Notes under the pieces: generated by a model
What the model saw: the letters and a program-made list of their open reading frames with translations, nothing else
The model's database searches: none
What the model was told of the DNA's origin: nothing
Position numbers and translations under genes: made by a program
Shown: positions 1 to 11,060 of the stretch, piece after piece
Position numbering within the stretch: position 1 is the first letter of the stretch
How the letters are laid out: every line of letters starts with the position of its first letter
From: Metallyticus violacea
Lineage: Eukaryota; Arthropoda; Insecta; Mantodea; Metallyticidae
Assembly: GCA_030762175.1 (NCBI GenBank)
Contig: CM060843.1
Span: 119,776,869-119,840,868 of the forward strand
Direction of reading: 5' to 3'
DNA: 64,000 bases

Positions 1-525
1 TTTTTTTTTTTTTTAATATACTTGCGGAACATTCGTTCATTTATTTGTACCGCTTCCACCGTAGTGCATCATACTATTGAGGCATTTCTGGTTTTCGCTC
101 TTCCGGTAAATGCTTAGATGTCAATTGATTATTTAACCTTTCATCAAAAACATCCGTTATATGGTATTGTTTTTGGGAGAATGTTACAACAAGAAACTAA
201 TGAAAATGATCGCGGCATATATTTATAAATTGATATTTACACAGATAACATTAGTAGGGTGTTATATGTCATGCTGAGAAAAAAAAACGAAAAAATGTGT
301 TTAATCTTCATATACACTATTATGAAAATATTTCCGTATTTAAAAAGCCTTAAAATAGCCAGATACATTTCCTTATAATGTCTTAAAAAAAGTCCTAAAT
401 CCTTTTAAACAACAACAATTGACTGCAGATTCAATTAAGACATTTACATTTCTATAATCGACTGCTCATATTCATGACTATATAGGTGTATGCGTGTTGC
501 GAATCAGGTGTAGGTAAGTACAGAC
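1..525. other. no recognised feature
   Basis: The window opens on a run of 14 T, then AT-rich sequence with stop codons in all frames. I see no exon, transposon domain or RNA gene before the SINE that follows. Confidence 0.5.
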
Positions 526-795
526 GCATTGGCCGAAGTCGTTAAAGCACGAACTCGTGAGCGGGAGATCTAGGGTTCGATTCCCACTAGGACCGTCCTC
601 CCTGACGGAGGTTTCTCCTAGTTTTCCTGGCCCTCATAAATGGCAAATCCCGGGGAGGAATCCTAAACTTATGCTTGGAATGCTTTCTTTCTTTAAAAAA
701 TAATTTCCCAATTAATCATTTCATCTCATTTATCGTTAAGTGTCCATCGCCTATACTGCCTCAGTAATAAAAACACTATTTAAAAAAGGTAGATC
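526..795 (+). mobile_element. SINE-A (tRNA-Ser-like head), diverged copy
   Basis: The head reads like a tRNA: box A region TGGCCGAAGTCGTTAAAGCA and box B GGTTCGATTCCC, then a body with CCGTCCTCCCTGACGGAGG and TGGCAAATCCCGGGGAGG. The tail contains the family signature ending near TCAGTAATAAAAACACTATT. The same body recurs at 6477, 16750, 56610 and 63075. This copy has several substitutions and is older than the 6477 and 63075 copies. It is a pol III-derived retroposon, not a functional tRNA, because the head is not followed by a tRNA acceptor stem. Confidence 0.85.
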
Positions 796-3313
796 AATAG
801 CACAAAAAACAACTAAATATTTAATTTTTCGTTGTCTTTTTATGTGAGCACCTAGTTCATAATCCGTGAATAATCGAAACAGAATATTTGTCAATGTTGC
901 TTTCATTGAGAAATATATATGAGCACGCATTAGACTGTCATCAAAATCCTAGTTTTGAAACATTACCACTAAGTACGCATGTTAAGTACTTCAACTTCGA
1001 TCACGCGAAACTCTAGGCAAAATAACATTTTAAATACTATCTTGTCCAAAAACGTATAAAAGAGTACAGGCAACAATACCTGCCAACTTTTAACATTGAC
1101 TGTCAAAGCTTCCTAGTACTACCATTTAGCTAAATGTAAAACTTGTTCGATTACTCTAACCAAATTCTTCAACCAGAAGCCCTAATCTCAATCAAGATTT
1201 CAAAATATCTTTTGCCAACTGTGCATCAAAAAACGTCATTTTTATGCTCAATTGTAAACTTGTCAGTTGTTTTATATTGGGTTGACTTCTATAGTGGTTT
1301 CTCAGAATGAATATTCACAGACGCTCCGTAAAAGCTCCATTACCGTTTCCACAGCATGCGCTGTTACATGTCTCCACATTCAATGTTTGCGTTTCATTCA
1401 TTCTTGCTGATGCTTTCCCTCTCTCGGCTTCAGAACGTCTTTTAAGGGAAAGAGAGATGGCTGCTAAATTATTTCATAAAGTGCGCATTCCTCCCCTCAG
1501 TTTATAAGCATTATCTGGTTTTTAAATGCAACTAATTTCTGCCGCCTGTATCCTTTCACGTGCAACTTTTTTCAGATATTTTCCTTTACAGCAGTTTACC
1601 GCTCTGCCAATTACATTGTTAGGTTCTGTCAGATTGGCACTAGCTACCGCCACAGTTAGCCATCTTATATTTTGTGCGTTTACTTAGTTTCTTTCACTGA
1701 AGAAAAGCCTAAGAGGCTTGAAATATATATATCTTAGTTATGTCTGTTTATTACACTCAAGGAGGTATTTTACTTTTATTGATATATTAATATATTATTT
1801 ATGTATACATATATAACAAAAATTAAATCTTTAAACTAAAATTCATAGTTATTTGAAGAGAATAACTCTCTTTATTAAAGTAGGCAGTTATTGGCAATAT
1901 AAAAAGTCATGTATTGGATCATTTAATCCTAAATTTAATTTATATAGCCTTAAAATGTGATTGCTAGAATAAATGAGCAAAAAGAGCAATATCGGCCCTT
2001 TAATGATAAACACAAAATACGTTTATCGGTAATGCAAATTAATTTCTATATAAAAGAGCGTGAAGTCTTAATTAAAATATGTACCTCTAAATTTTGGAAT
2101 AATGGAGATCATGGATGTTTATAAGCACTTGCAAAGTAATTTGTTTCTGTTAAATTACATCGATTGTCTTTACTATCAAGTATAAGAGATGTTAAATTTC
2201 CTTTTATATATATTGCACGATTTTATTAACTTTTTAGCCATGTACTAAAATATATTACATATATTTATAAGAGTTTTAATAGAGTTTACATTTTAATGTA
2301 GCACTGAATAAATCTCAAATTTAAGATCGGAATAACAATAACAGTGAATATAAGAAACATGTTAATACTTTAATACAACAGAATTATAAAGCATATATAT
2401 ATCGATGTCTTGTATAGAAGCATTTAATGCAACTATTTCTCGTCTCTGGAATTCTGGGGCACTACATCCAGTTATTATTGAAGTTATTATAATTTAAATT
2501 TGGTAAACTGCAGTAGAATTTCTCCAACATCTCCACCTTACCAAAGAGTATAACTCACATTTCAGAGCATATATTGTTCAAATTATGTTTACAGCTAATT
2601 ATTGCTTTGAAAATACTTTACTTATTGTCTGACATTCTATATTGGTTATTGATGACATTGGCCTTCCCATATCCTGCAATTAAAACAATAGATTAAATGT
2701 AGGAATATAAGACATGCACTCTTTTACAAGACAAATCAGCACTTCCCAATTGTTTAATTATATAATATGAACCCCAAACAGAACGCATTAAAATGCTTCA
2801 TATTTTACCTATGAATAAGAGGTAGATGTTTTCTTCATTGCATCAATTAACGTTCCTGCTGCTGTTGCGATACTGCTAGTTATAAGTTATGCAACCAGCG
2901 CCCATATTAAACTTTCCGAAGATATTTTAAAACATTTTCTAAATCTTTGCAATTTAAGGTCACCAAACTTAGAGGTTGTACGGATTGTTTTTGGCCTGTG
3001 TCCGCAGCAGAAGCAAACTGCGCGGGGCCAAGGTCACGTCACTTATGGGCACCATATTCGTTGTATTTCACAATGGGTGCTAACTTGTATTATGGAAGTT
3101 GTTCGAAATGGCGTTTGTTTACAGACAAACATTTGATATTTTTAATGCCATTAGTATTCATTTTGCTTTTGTAATTCTTCCAATTTATGTCCTGATATTA
3201 TCTTTAAGTTCCTTTACAGTATGAGGGTTCTTTCTTTTGATTTTATTTTTTACACTAGAGTAATTTCTATCGTATTACAGATTGTAATTAATAACCCTGC
3301 GCATAAATAGTTT

Positions 3314-3347
<34 letters not shown>

Positions 3348-5660
3348 CAACAACACAGGCAGAAATAGTGTTTGCTTTCGGCTGTTCACGTGTAACTATA
3401 CGCGCAGGAACTGGCGTGATCTGGGCCCAGTATTATTAACTTACTACAATACATTCTAATTGGTGCTTCTGTAGCAATGATGGCATATGCTGAGTTGTTA
3501 CGGTTTTAAAGTAATTCACTTTTCAGTGTGAAAATATCTGGAAGGAACTTTGTAGGTTTATAATTATTTGCATCTATAGAAGTGCTGACTTATATCACAT
3601 AAAGCACCTTCAGCTGCAGCTAGTTTTGTGCTCTGGTTACCTGGAGATGTGCAATTAATTGTCCTGCATTTTTTATACTCATGTTGACCTTTATTTCACT
3701 TAAATTGCATTTCCAACATACCGTAGAATTGAGAAGAAACATGAACGTAATGAAACAGAATCGATATTGACAATAAGCTGAAATTGTTCTTAGATATAAA
3801 CGGAGTAAAACAGTTTCTGACATTTACTTGAGAAAGTAATTTTTTCCAATGCCGAATGGAATTCTATTCATTTTCCTCTCCCTTATACCTTTAGCCTTAA
3901 GTCCTTGGACATGTTTTCAAATGTGCCAAATGTTTTCCAATAAAATAATTTATAACTGAACATACTTATGTTGGTTTCTATTTTATCTAATTTTAATGTA
4001 AAAAAAGCCGTAATATTCAAATCAAAATTACTCACAGCAGATGTAAAACAAATTTCCGAATATGTTTTTATTAAGAAAAAACAAACCGAAAGCACACCTT
4101 GGGTTCTGCTGAATTCGATAGCAACAATGATAAGGAATAAGGCTGCGCAACTTCTAATATTCTAAATAAAAAGTTTAGCGTCTGTAAAATATGGCATCAA
4201 TTGCGTACAGAAATAAGTAAAAAAGTCATTTATTGTTTATTTAAATAGCGCTTCTCTCTTCAGGGTGTTAATGAGGAAACCCTAAAATGGGGGTTTTGTC
4301 TCTCTGAAAGAAAATTTGGGGAAATTTTGGAACCCACAAAAAAAATATTCCTTTTATATCTTACACGCTTTTTAAATTACATTTAACTTTTAAACACAGT
4401 TTGAGATCAATTTATTTAATTATTACTTGTATCGTGCAAGCCGAAAAGTCAAGACAATGATGGAACTGAAATCGCAATAAAAATAGTGATCACTCACAGT
4501 GATCTATGAAGCGTTGTTTGAATTTACCTCGGCCATCTATTGTGGAACAGAAATGTAATTGTTTCATGTTTTATCTTTTTGTGATGGGGAGTAAAATTCT
4601 TTTCTATTGCTAAGCCAAGTGTAAAGGAATTTTATTCATAAAGAGGTTTATGCAGGTTTCATGCAGGTACTTTTGCCACTCATTCCACCAGATGGTGTAC
4701 GATTAGCAAATATAGTACAACTGCTAACATACTTAAAAATATTCTGCTATTTTGTTATGCATAATACATAGCTCTGCCTGCAAACTTGTAGCGAAAACAA
4801 CCGGATAAGTAAATGACGAACAAATGGCACAAAGAGATGGACTATAATACATTATTGCAAGAATATGAGGGGTTTTTTTTCAGTCCGGGTTATCGCAGTA
4901 ATTATATTAATTCTTCATTAAAATAATTATAAACGGCCGAGAAAAAAGCTTTATAGTCTATAATTAGTCAGTCGTAGGAAGGTAAGGTTGAAAAAGGGAT
5001 GAGGGCCATGCATGTGGCTGTTGTTTCAGTAAGACAAAGGATTCGGGTGAAACGGAATCCTGACAGTTTTACGCCAAACATAAAATCGTGATTCATTAAA
5101 TTGTATTTACTGCTTCTAGAAGATATTTTAATGTATTATATTACAAATTACAATATTTATTTCACGGTAAAGTTGTGATAGCAGTTTTAAAAGCAAGGAA
5201 AATATTGCAGAATTCGTTCGCAATAAGCTTTCCATTTATACCATAGTCTACTTACATTTGATTAGGGCCTTTAAGATTGCTGTATTAGGCATTTTTCTTT
5301 CAGTACGTTAGAAATTAGAAAGCGTTTTAAGTATTTATGTTCTACTAATGTAATTTTAACAGTAAGTATTCTATTTATTATTGAAATTACTTTTAGTAAT
5401 TATTGATAGTAAATATTTTATCACTAACATGTTTAACAACATCAAATACAGTGCTTCCCAGTCAGTAATTTGTGCTCACCACGAACGTGAGCTGTGCCGG
5501 CAGTCCAGCCAACCGGATTCCGACCTTGTCGATCCGCAATTTCCCTGTGTTATAAACATTTGTAAAACTTAATGCGCGCACGCACGCACACACAATTTTT
5601 ACGATTTCATTCCAATATTTGCTTAAATAGTGTCTGCATTCATCTGATAAAAGCAGCATT
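796..5660. other. long stretch without recognised gene
   Basis: This is intron or upstream flank of the host gene, AT-rich, with no convincing exon on either strand. Visible items are an (AAT)n run at 3316-3345 and a less AT-rich island around 1290-1510 without a recognisable product. A block at 2984-3010 (core GGCCTGTGTCCGCAGCAGAA) recurs in diverged form at 55246. Short open frames here (for example 1307-1507, 2947-3174, 3968-4165) show no motif I know and are most likely chance. An upstream exon could be hidden here. Confidence 0.4.
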
Positions 5661-5664
5661 ATAA

Positions 5665-5795
5665 CAAAATGATAATCTGCAATTTCTTATATTTTGTAAG
5701 TTTTAATTTTTAAGCCATTATATTTGTCTCTGTTTTATATTGTGTTATTTTTCCATTTGATCTTTACGGATGAATAAATGACTATTGACAAGCAA
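5665..5795 (+). mobile_element. 5'-truncated copy of a non-LTR retrotransposon 3' end
   Basis: This stretch matches the 3' terminal part of the element at 42490-46925: ATATTTTGTAAGTTTAATTT-like sequence, then TTTGATCTTTACGGATGAAT and AAATGACTATTGAC. It has no coding part, as expected for a severely 5'-truncated insertion. It is useful because it lacks the palindromic insert found at the equivalent position of the 46.5 kb copy, so it represents the empty state of that site (near 5715-5729). Confidence 0.65.
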
Positions 5796-5799
5796 TATA

Positions 5800-6476
5800 T
5801 TGTTTTATAAATTTAAGAGCAAAATATTCTTACAATATCTCAATATGGAACAACATAAGATATTTCTCTACAAATTATCTACATACTTCTTTGCTATATT
5901 CTCTTTTCACATGTATATTCTATCAACTATTTTCTTTTCTAGAGTTAATTTGTGAGATGGCATTTCAATATACTAAATTTAATTGTAATAAAGTCATTTG
6001 CACATTAAGAGCAGTTGTTATGGCTTTGTGGCAGAGATGAGTTCGCCTGAAATATACCATTGATCAAAGAGCTTAGAGATCGATAACGCCAGAAATTTGG
6101 TCAGCCGGCCGTCCGTTGCAGCCCATGTGCCAGTTCACTAGATTGCGACTGGGACACATGTTATGTGCAATTATATTCGATGTATAGGAATTAAACTGGA
6201 AGAGAAAAAAACTAACCTTCAACTCAATTGTTTTTGAGGCATTAGTTTTATCTCCAAGGATGCGCTATGTAGAAGAATATATGACATTAAAGTGTTGAAA
6301 AACTGAGGTAAATATTGTGTTATTACAGAAAGACAGAGAATGTTGTTCCTTTACCAGCATATAATTCTATCCTTCAAAACCTAAGCATTATAATGCTTAT
6401 AAATGATTTTGATGACAGCATATGGACCGGACTAATTTTGCTTTATTTGAGATTCAGTAGTTTACATTCAGAAATA
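5800..6476. other. no recognised feature
   Basis: AT-rich intronic or flanking sequence; I see no domain, repeat family or RNA gene. Confidence 0.4.
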
Positions 6477-6765
6477 CCGCCACGGGTGGCCGAGGTCGTT
6501 AAGGCACGGACTCGTGAGCGGGAGGTCTGCGGTTCGAATCCCGCCAGGACCGTCCTCCCTGACTAGGGTTTTTTCCAGGTTTTCCTTAGTCTTCATAACT
6601 GGCAAATGCCGGGGAGGTACCTAAACTTAGGCCTGGAACGCTTCCTACCTTAAAAAAAAAATATCCTTTCCCAATTTATCATTTCATCTCATGTATCATC
6701 AGTGTCCACCGCCTGTGGTGCCCCAGTAGTAAAAACCGGCGTTAAACACTACTCAAAAAAAAAAA
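6477..6765 (+). mobile_element. SINE-A (tRNA-Ser-like), intact copy with target duplication
   Basis: The head CCGCCACGGGTGGCCGAGG has a clear box A, and box B is GGTTCGAATCCC, so a pol III promoter is present. The body runs through TGGCAAATGCCGGGGAGG to a final A-run. A 13-bp flanking duplication, ACATTCAGAAATA at 6464-6476 and ACATGCAGAAATA at 6766-6778 (one mismatch), marks retroposition. Intact promoter and few differences from the 63075 copy suggest a fairly recent insertion. Confidence 0.92.
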
Positions 6766-6844
6766 ACATGCAGAAATAATTTTTTTAATTGTCGTTTTGA
6801 CTGCATTGGTCTTTTCGCGATGTCTGTAGGTTGTGTACTGATAC

Positions 6845-7050
6845 TATGGGTATAAGTCTGTAGGGATGGATGAAATGAGATAAATTAATGGTGGTGCAAA
6901 TGAACTTGTAGTTCTTGGCGCCTTAAAGCTATTTGGCAATTAATTTCTCAGGGTCAGAAAAAATTCCGAAAAAAAAAAAGCCTTCTGACCGAACTAAGAC
7001 TCCGAATTAGTGGCCGTGAACGCTACCATTAGACCACGGAAGTGTTCAGA
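6845..7050 (-). mobile_element. SINE-C (tRNA-like head), reverse orientation
   Basis: On the minus strand the head reads TTCCGTGGTCTAATGGTAGC, a tRNA-like box A, and the tail runs through a motif close to GGCGCCAAGAACTAC and ATTAATTTATCTCATTTCAT. The tail resembles that of the copies at 7560 and 18829. It is diverged, with an A/T run inside the body. Confidence 0.6.
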
Positions 7051-7288
7051 AATGTTATTTGTATATAAATGTAATAAATCTTCTTTTGGATGAAACTACT
7101 ATGCAAGCATTAAAAATCACAAAGGGATATGTTCATATTTCTTTGAATAAGATAATTATTTTCATTTGTGTCACGTTATTTAAGAGTTTCTTAACTTCGT
7201 TTGCTCTCATCTCAATTTGATGTTTACTTTTTCATTTAATGTGCTATTTAATCATCTTCTCAATAACAGGTGTAACTTTTTGTTTCAG

Positions 7289-7386
7289 GTCCCCTAGTAT
7301 CCATGCAGATTCTATATCGGAAGACTGTACCATACTCCAGAAACCAATGCTGGCAAGACAAGCAGTGAGGCATGAACTTCCTTCTA
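7289..7386 (+). CDS. TOGARAM-like gene, exon in the linker region (first visible exon)
   Basis: The exon starts after TTTTTGTTTCAG and ends before a GT donor (TCTA|GTAAGT). Read with one leading base it gives SPSIHADSISEDCTILQKPM and continues to RHELPS. The last base (A) joins the next exon's GT to make a Ser codon, so the phases fit. The peptide is polar and probably disordered, as expected for the linkers between TOG domains in TOGARAM proteins. No earlier exon was found in this window, so the N-terminal part of the protein is missing upstream. Assignment rests on splice signals and in-phase linkage to the TOG exons downstream, not on similarity of this piece itself. Confidence 0.7.
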
Positions 7387-7559
7387 GTAAGTAGCATTCT
7401 CAAAATTAATGCCAGTTAAACATTTGTCACTGTTATTCATAAACTGCTGCAAGGTGTTAAGATTTGGTTCAATATTACAATGTATATAGTACAGAGAGAC
7501 AATTTTAAAAGTATCAGTTAGCAAGCCGGCCGTACCCTCGCACTATCGCCGAATCCCCT

Positions 7560-7750
7560 TTCGTGACTGCCTTCGTGGTCTTGTGGTCAGTGTGTCTACC
7601 TGCAAATCCGGAGGGGACCTTGCATCTCGTAAGGTCAGGTCATTTGCCTAGGTAAGGGTTTTTCCGAAGTTTTTCTGACCCTGAAAAGGTGAATGCAGGT
7701 AACTTTAAGCGTTGTGCACTCCGGACACGTCTAGGTACTCATTTCATCAA
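7560..7750 (+). mobile_element. SINE-C (tRNA-like head)
   Basis: The head GCCTTCGTGGTCTTGTGGTC resembles a tRNA box A. A box-B-like stretch (GCATCTCGTAAGGTC) is degraded. The body has AAGGGTTTTTCCGAAGTTTT and the tail GTAACTTTAAGCGTTGTGCA then CTCATTTCATC. The layout matches the copy at 18829. Confidence 0.65.
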
Positions 7751-7805
7751 ACGTGATTTATTGTCTCTTTAGACTTTCATTGTTTATGATTGACACTAAA
7801 TTGTT

Positions 7806-7880
7806 GGAGGAGGAGGAGAAGAAGAAGAAGAAGAAGAAGAAGAAGAAGAAGAAGGAGGAGGAGGAGGAGGAGAAGGGGGG
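7806..7880 (+). repeat. (GAG/GAA)n purine microsatellite
   Basis: A pure purine tract made of GAG and GAA triplets ending in AAGGGGGG. Together with the pyrimidine tract at 8012-8085 it forms an inverted pair separated by about 130 bp. The open frames across it (poly-Lys/Glu or poly-Phe/Ser) are artefacts of the triplet repeat. Confidence 0.9.
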
Positions 7881-8011
7881 CTTCCTTGAGCTCATGGTGC
7901 TCCAACTGACTTCTTCCGACTGTTCTTCCAATAAGCCTTTGAGGTGCACCCATTTACTGTCATATTACATTATATTCATGCTGACTCTTCTTACAATAAG
8001 TATTTGAGGTG

Positions 8012-8085
8012 CACCCTTCTTCTTCTTCTTCTTCTTCTTCTTCTTCTTCTTCTCCTCCTCCTTCTTCTCCTCCTCCTCCTCCTTC
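8012..8085 (+). repeat. (TTC/CTC)n pyrimidine microsatellite
   Basis: Mirror partner of the purine tract just upstream. Both tracts are linked to a short direct repeat, AATAAGCCTTTGAGGTGCACC near 7931 and a near-identical copy near 7996. That suggests the block arose by duplication or inversion around one sequence. Confidence 0.9.
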
Positions 8086-8139
8086 AGCCAACGCCCATTC
8101 TTGGCTCGTCATCCATTTGAGCCTTGCCACCCAGTACAC

Positions 8140-8445
8140 CGGTGCTCAGCCTAATAAGTCTTCTTGACACTCCTAAGTGCTGTACAACGTAGATAATGAT
8201 CAGCCGTGTACCTATTTTGCACCCATTTTGATAGATAGTGATAGTCATATCTTCTTATGAAACATTGACAGTTATCTGTTCCTGTGCACCAATGGAAGTA
8301 ATTTCTGTTCCAAAGTTTTCTTTGAGTTTCTGCAGTGTGTGAGGACTAGTTACATATACACTTTACTTTTCAATGTTCCCCACAAATGGAATTCATTAAC
8401 TACTATGTCTTAGGAGTGAGCAGGCCATAAAATATTGCCAATAAT
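8140..8445 (-). pseudogene. mariner/Tc1-type transposase C-terminal fragment
   Basis: On the minus strand a broken frame gives WPAHS-stop-DIVVNEFHLWGTLKSK, then after a shift VTSPHTLQKLKENFGTEITS. This fits the WPxxSPDLxxxDFxLWGxLKxxVY block followed by xPxxLxELKxxIxxEIxxI that ends many arthropod mariner/IS630-type transposases. The catalytic region upstream is missing. Stops and frameshifts show it is dead. Confidence 0.6.
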
Positions 8446-8696
8446 TCCGATCAAATTATACGGCAATTCCATCATAAATGAATTAGCAGCATGAGAAGTG
8501 ATGATATTTTGCTGAAAATATTCCGCCATACAAACAGAAGTCATTTTTTCAATTCCAAAGTATTAGAATGACTCCAAACATCCCTTGTGGTCAAGGGCGT
8601 TTTTAGCTCATTTTAGACAATATCAGTTAGCTTCTCAGAAAGAGGACCATACGCGTTCATCGCCACTAAAACCTGTCAAATAAACTTTAATTTTGT

Positions 8697-8996
8697 CGGT
8701 CCTGGTGGTGTAGTGGTTACCATACTTGCCTTCTAAACCCAAGATCGCGGGTTCGAACCCGACCAGGAGCGATGGATTTTTTCGGGCGTAAAAATCCTAA
8801 GTATGGCTTCCTTCGGAAGGGAAGTAAAGCCGTGGGTCCCGTGTCGTACATTTACGGCACGAAAAAGAACCTCAAGCCTGAAAGAGAGGCCTATGAGCAA
8901 AATTTGTCGGCCGTTTCACGCCCTGAGTTGAATGGGACGCTGATGACCTGAGATGTTAAAGAGCGTCCATAAATAAATCAATCAAAAAAAAAATTT
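8697..8996 (+). mobile_element. SINE-B (tRNA-Glu/Gly-like head)
   Basis: The head TCCTGGTGGTGTAGTGGTTA contains a strong box A, with box B GGGTTCGAACCC. The body has GGATTTTTTCGGGCGTAAAA, TGGCTTCCTTCGGAAGGGAA (with a small hairpin TTCCTTCGGAAGGGAA) and ACATTTACGGCACGAAAAAG. The tail is GAGCGTCCATAAATAAATCA. Copies at 19204, 52592 and 62382 share all parts. The tail is followed by an A-run and a short repeat of TTTAATTTT that also precedes the element, a possible target duplication. Confidence 0.92.
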
Positions 8997-9394
8997 TTTT
9001 TTAATTTTCACTTTTATTTCTGCGACCTGACCTGCCCACTCTCGCTACAGAAGCAGGAAAAGAGGTTTGCCAATGGTAGTTTACGAGAATGACTTTGTCT
9101 CGAGAATTGCTCATTCTCGAAAGTAGCGAAGTCCTGTCACAAATAAGAGAAGCGTGTATGTTGGTTGAGAAACGATGTTTCCGTGTTCATACTCTTTCGT
9201 CACTGCATCTGTTTCCTTCCTATATGGTACTATGCACAGTACAAGATTTTTGTTTCGGCCGCTCGTGTGCTGGCTGCGATAATTCTCGAGTCACCTCATT
9301 ACTGAGAGGCCGCACCCGAGCAATAAGGTTCTCATATCAGCATTCCTGCACAGCCACCCTCGCTTATGAAAAGTAGAGAAAATAACCCAGTGTT
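8997..9394. other. unassigned, less AT-rich segment
   Basis: A 95-codon frame at 9089-9376 has no domain I recognise. The base composition resembles the neighbouring antisense retrotransposon, and it may be the remainder of that element or another unclassified repeat. Confidence 0.35.
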
Positions 9395-11060
9395 TGAGCA
9401 CCTTTAATTGCCACTTCCTTGATTATTAGGTTCCACTGCTTCTGGTCCTTAGCTGATATAGATCATCTGTTGCCAAAGATCTTCCAGCCAGCGAGTGATC
9501 ATCTGGCGTCCCTGATTTCGTTTACCCATTCTAGTGTCTCAAGCTCTGATTCTCTTAAAGTCCATCTATTGGAGTATTGCCACGCCACAAGTTCGGCGCA
9601 TTTCCATTTTAAAATCTTGAAGGTGTATTTTGTTCCTTATTTCCATATTTGGTATTTTGTCATTTAATATAACACCTAGATATTTTATTACTATTGTTTC
9701 TTTGACAGACTTTTATTCTCTTTTTTCGGTTAGGCTCCATGTTTGAGGTCCATATAGAAGAGCTGGAGAATGCGCATGTTCATTATTTCTCTTTTAATTT
9801 TCATATTGTGTCATCTATTAAAAAGCGTGAATTTTTGCTTCAAAAATTTTCCTGATGTGCTGCAATGCGGTATGATATAATGTTGGATATATTGTGCCTA
9901 GTTTAAGTTATTTTCTTTATATTCTAGTTTCTTGGTCGTTATATCTTACTCCAAGGCGACGGTTATTCCTTTAGTCTTCCGTTGATAATTTGCAGATCCT
10001 ATGGTAGTTTAATTCCAGCAGGGATATTAGTTTTGTTGATGTGGGGGCTACAAGCACATTATCCTATGCGAATCTAAAATTTTTCTTCCATTTATGTTTA
10101 CACTATACTTACCTTCAATATGTTTAAATATACAAAATGTATAAATATTTTCTGAGATATCGGATCTCCCTGTTTTACATCTCTCTTTGTTGAAATTTTC
10201 TTCGTTGTGTTTTCAATTGAATGTTGGTTGTGTATTTAAATACTTGTTTGCCACAATTGAGAAAAGATTGTCTGTTTGTAACAATTTGTTATATATTTCT
10301 GTCGATGTTATCGCAAGCTCTTCTTTCTCGTTTTCAATATTCGGTGCGGATTTTATCTTCCTCTCTAGATTTTCCTTTCCCCCCCCCCTGTCATTAAGGC
10401 CCTAGCTTTGCTTCTTAGTATTGGAGAGTTATTGAGTCGTTTTTGTTTTTTCTCATAATTGAAATAGTATAATGTCTCGCTTAGGCTGTGTACTTTTATA
10501 ATATGTTGTCAGTTGCTGCTTTTTCTTTCTTGAAAGAATTGTTTTCCCCCTTATAAATTTTCATTGCTTGATTACAGCATTTCCCTGCCCTAAATCGTCA
10601 AAATATATTCTTGATAGATTTGTTTTTTCATTTCTTCCTCACGCTTGATGAACTTAGAGGTATTAAAGGGTGTCCGTAAATAAACCAAAACCATTTCTTC
10701 CTTTACAACACCGCTTTGTATTTGCTTAAGTCGCGTCTCACTGTTGTTTTGCATACTTGATCTAATGTATTCTATTTTTGTCTCTTGATTTATAGGTTTT
10801 CGTTCTCTCTATTTTTCTTATCCTGACTTCATCTCAATTATCGGCAAATGTCATGACGCTTTCGATGGTTTAATAGGTTTCTTGAATGTCGTGTGACATT
10901 GTGAAGCATTTTCTTTAAGCTCTCCGTCAATATTGTTTCATTTTTTTCTCTGTTTATTGCCTCCGTTTTCGGTAGGTGGTTTTGAAATAATTTGTTCCTT
11001 AGCATTCACTCTGCACACATTTTTTGGTACGTGTTGAACTACAAAACTTTCACTATCGTG
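9395..11060 (-). mobile_element. non-LTR retrotransposon, antisense, decayed (RT and C-terminal part)
   Basis: Reading the minus strand from high to low coordinates, broken frames give EVKQGDPISQKIF (RT motif B-like QGDPxS), then FRFA-stop-DNVLVAPTST (motif C, normally FADD). These are followed by ALLYGPQTWSLTEKREQK and KYLGVILNDKIPN-MEIRNK, then TRMGKRNQGRQ and RWLEDLWQQ. This order and the xYGxxTWSLTxxREQK and GKRxxGRPxxRWxDD signatures belong to the reverse transcriptase ORF of RTE/jockey-type elements. Many stops and frameshifts make it a pseudogene. Weak RT N-terminal similarity extends to about 11060. A GTGTCCGTAAATAAACC motif at 10668 looks like a SINE-B tail inside it. Confidence 0.7.

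Noticed and set aside
6315..6566. 83-codon frame ending in TREREVCGSNPARTVLPD
   Set aside because: The C-terminal part is the translated SINE-A head; the same peptide appears at 63075.
7753..8007. Open frame with poly-Lys/Glu (and poly-Phe/Ser on the other strand)
   Set aside because: It is created by the GAA/GAG microsatellite; flanking residues show no domain.
8700..8772. tRNA-Glu/Gly gene
   Set aside because: Same reasoning: SINE-B head repeated four times with a common body.
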